64,000 bases of DNA from Lycium barbarum (lineage: Eukaryota > Streptophyta > Magnoliopsida > Solanales > Solanaceae). This document shows positions 62,071-64,000 of the stretch, piece after piece. Position 1 is the stretch's first letter. The number at the start of each line of letters is the position of its first letter. A program made the position numbers and the translations under genes. The notes under the pieces are model-generated. The model did not search any database and had not been told where the DNA came from. It was given only the letters and a program-made list of their open reading frames with translations. Where the stretch lies: contig NC_083345.1 in the NCBI RefSeq assembly GCF_019175385.1, positions 14,284,027 to 14,348,026 on the forward strand. Reading direction: 5' to 3'.

Positions 62071-62209
62071 GAATAATGAAACGCCGGTATTGATAAGAGG
62101 CTAATAATTATAGTAAAATATAAATATATATTTTTTTAATTTTCCAAAAAATATTAGAAGCGTAAATAGGTATTTCGGAGGAGAGGCGGGACAAAATTGG
62201 GTGTCAACA
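56766..62209 (-). mobile_element. Large noncoding TG...CA element, probable Ogre/Tat-type solo LTR
   Basis: On the minus strand it begins TGTTGACACCCAATTTTGTC and ends GGGGTGTGACA, the complementary short-inverted-repeat termini of an LTR. The flanking 5-mers GCGTG (56761-56765) and ACGTG (62210-62214) match at four of five positions. The 5444 bp contain no convincing coding frame. Very long LTRs with this start are typical of Ogre/Tat gypsy elements, which is family knowledge. A purine-rich block (61385-61580) and an (AAT)n microsatellite (62031-62069) lie near its minus-strand 5' end. It could instead be a large non-autonomous derivative, but no internal LTR pair was seen. Confidence 0.6.
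62031..62069. repeat. (AAT)n microsatellite
   Basis: Thirteen uninterrupted AAT units by eye, within the large LTR-like element. Confidence 0.9.
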
Positions 62210-64000
62210 ACGTGTAGGATTTGGATACTTAGAGGCTTAATCACAGACGTTCGTATGTCACCATGGTAATATGAGATAGGAGTATGACTTAGGCTTTGAA
62301 TGTAAGCGCAACTCGATGCGAATGCAACAGACTTGAATCGTATAACAAGAATATGATCCTAACATAGGTATTCATAAATATCTAGCATAGGCATGACATG
62401 AATACGTTGAATTTGAGTAGCATACTCTTGAGATAAGTACCACAGGTTATATGAAAAGTTATCTATTTGAATATAGGAATGCATCTTACTTCTGCTTATC
62501 TTGTTAGCTGTTAATCATGATTATGAATTCCTTAGCTCATCTTGCTCATTCTCATGAGCGAATTATAGAGGACTGAGAGAAAAAGAATTATTGGTACTAT
62601 TCACATGAGATACTTTGCTCTAGAGAACAGACATGACATGGTGCATTATACATGGAGGACGTAACATGGAACATGCGTATATGGGAACGTGATTCATATG
62701 GCATGAAACGTGAATAGGATGACATGGGGCATGGGACCATGAAAAATATGGCGTTTATATGAGTACCTACATACCATGGCGTATGGACTTGAGTTCATGA
62801 GTATTGAAGTAAGACTAAGGCGTTAGTCTGACTTGCATAGAGCACAAGTTGTAGGCTAACTCTTGGGTACTCAGAGACTAAGGCATGGATAAAACATTAC
62901 CTTTAGAATTTAGATATACCGAAAAAAATAGGACATGGTTCAACATAGCTTACTCTTATCACCGTGAGTAAATGCCCGTGTTATAAATAAGGCACATGAA
63001 AGAATGGATTATAGGCATGTATAACTCATTCCTCGAACATCTAAGACATGGATAGAAAGTAACCTTGAACATAACGAGACCTAGATACTTAGCGAAAGGA
63101 AAAAAAGGAATCATGTCGTCATGATCGTAAAACATTAGCTAAAGGAACATAAGCATGAATTACATAGAAGCATGGGTAGGACATCCATCTTGGTTCACCT
63201 TCATTATTATCTCACAAAATCATTGTTACAATACCGCTATAAATGGAATGCATAGCGAAATGAATTGGGGCACGAGTATGTGGTAACATGGATAACATAA
63301 TCATAGGGGTCAAGATCATCATCAGATTTGAAAAGCACTTAGATGCTAGAACATAGACATGAGTATAAAAGCATGATAGATACGTGAGACCTGAATGCGA
63401 TTTTTTTTTTTTAACTTTAGACACGAGCACACCTGATGTGCGAAACATGAAAGGACATTCCCTTGCATACCTTACCATCGTATGAAGTCTTAATTCTTGT
63501 ATCTTAAACATGGAGTGTAAAGCTCTAACATGGGCATGGTATGGGTATGAAAGGCACGAGTAGAGTACGTTTGGTCATTAATACCACATAATACATGAAT
63601 TACTCTGGAATTGGAACTGTTATACCCTTAAAACCCACTATTCGCTCTACAACTTTATCTTATAACATAATTACCTAGTACTTGATCTCAACAACATGAT
63701 AAAAATCACATTTTACGCATCTTATTTTTGGTTCATAAAACTGTGATGCTCTAACATAATCTCCTCAACACCTATCAACTTACGAAACACATAATCTATA
63801 TCGGTACCTTATCACACAATCTCCCCCTTAGTTCAAAAATTAACATTTAAAGCTTGTGAATCTCTCGAGTTAGCGATAAGTGGTCATCTAATGGCTCTGC
63901 TAATCTCCTCAAAAATACTGACGACTAATTTCTTCCGCTTACTTCAAGCAAGTCTTACTTACTGGGAAAACTGGATTACTTAAATGAACGGGTTTCTAAT

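Larger units (their letters stand above)
56029..64000 (-). mobile_element. Internal region of the gypsy-like element (split by a nested insertion)
   Basis: Segments 56029-56765 and 62215-64000 share an unusual CATG-rich composition (repeated ACATGG, CATGAA, GACATG) and no protein-like frame on either strand. They are read as the long 3' noncoding region of the minus-strand element that follows its pol gene, which would lie past the window. The 5.4-kb element at 56766-62209 interrupts it. The element has no visible second LTR here. Confidence 0.6.

Overview
This is a gene-poor, transposon-dense piece of a plant nuclear genome. The AT-rich spacers, spliced plant genes, SolS/TS-type SINEs and Stowaway, hAT and Mutator miniature elements point to a Solanaceae species. 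Genus is not determinable from the window alone.

Three host genes are supported, each by a splice model that keeps frame exactly. (1) A 465-aa protein on the minus strand (31648-39432) has a short conserved plant N-terminal domain and a coiled-coil tail. Its start codon appears to be split by the first intron. (2) A 141-aa glyoxalase/VOC-fold protein lies on the plus strand (44513-46612, four exons). (3) A 261-aa seed-maturation (SMP / D-34 class) LEA protein lies on the plus strand (48009-50620, three exons), with an ABRE-like motif upstream.

The rest is mostly mobile DNA, much of it delimited here by target-site duplications (TSDs). From left to right: a Tourist/PIF-like MITE (2148-2515); a hAT MITE built of CCGAA-type repeats (2744-3470, TSD CTCTTAAT); an 873-bp near-palindromic Mutator-type element (3638-4510, TSD AACTTTAAA); a TTTGGCCAAGC-ended MITE (5114-5492); a decayed L1-type LINE (about 6595-15068) interrupted by a TS-type SINE and by a 1.1-kb Mutator MITE (12890-13982, TSD GTGTATTATC) that itself contains a Pol III promoter-like cassette; a full-length minus-strand Ty1/copia element (16262-23552, TSD GAAAA); and a 6.1-kb MULE (24874-30975, TSD CAATTTGTTA) with a mudrA transposase gene and a second gene encoding a plant mobile domain (PMD) protein, both broken.

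From 31.6 to 40 kb the introns and flank of the 465-aa gene hold SINEs, Stowaways and three related MITEs. A 2.2-kb solo LTR (40743-42951, TSD GGACA) separates that gene from the VOC gene. Beyond the LEA gene lie a fold-back element with 90-bp subrepeats (51274-52534) and a nested LTR-retrotransposon cluster to the window end: an LTR fragment, cut by a minus-strand gypsy-like element (3' LTR 53827-56013), cut in turn by a 5.4-kb TG...CA noncoding element (56766-62209) that looks like a large Ogre/Tat-type solo LTR.

The observations most worth following up are the two-gene MULE/PMD element, the split start codon, the extra reading frame in the copia leader, the MITE carrying a Pol III-like cassette, and the large hairpin element.
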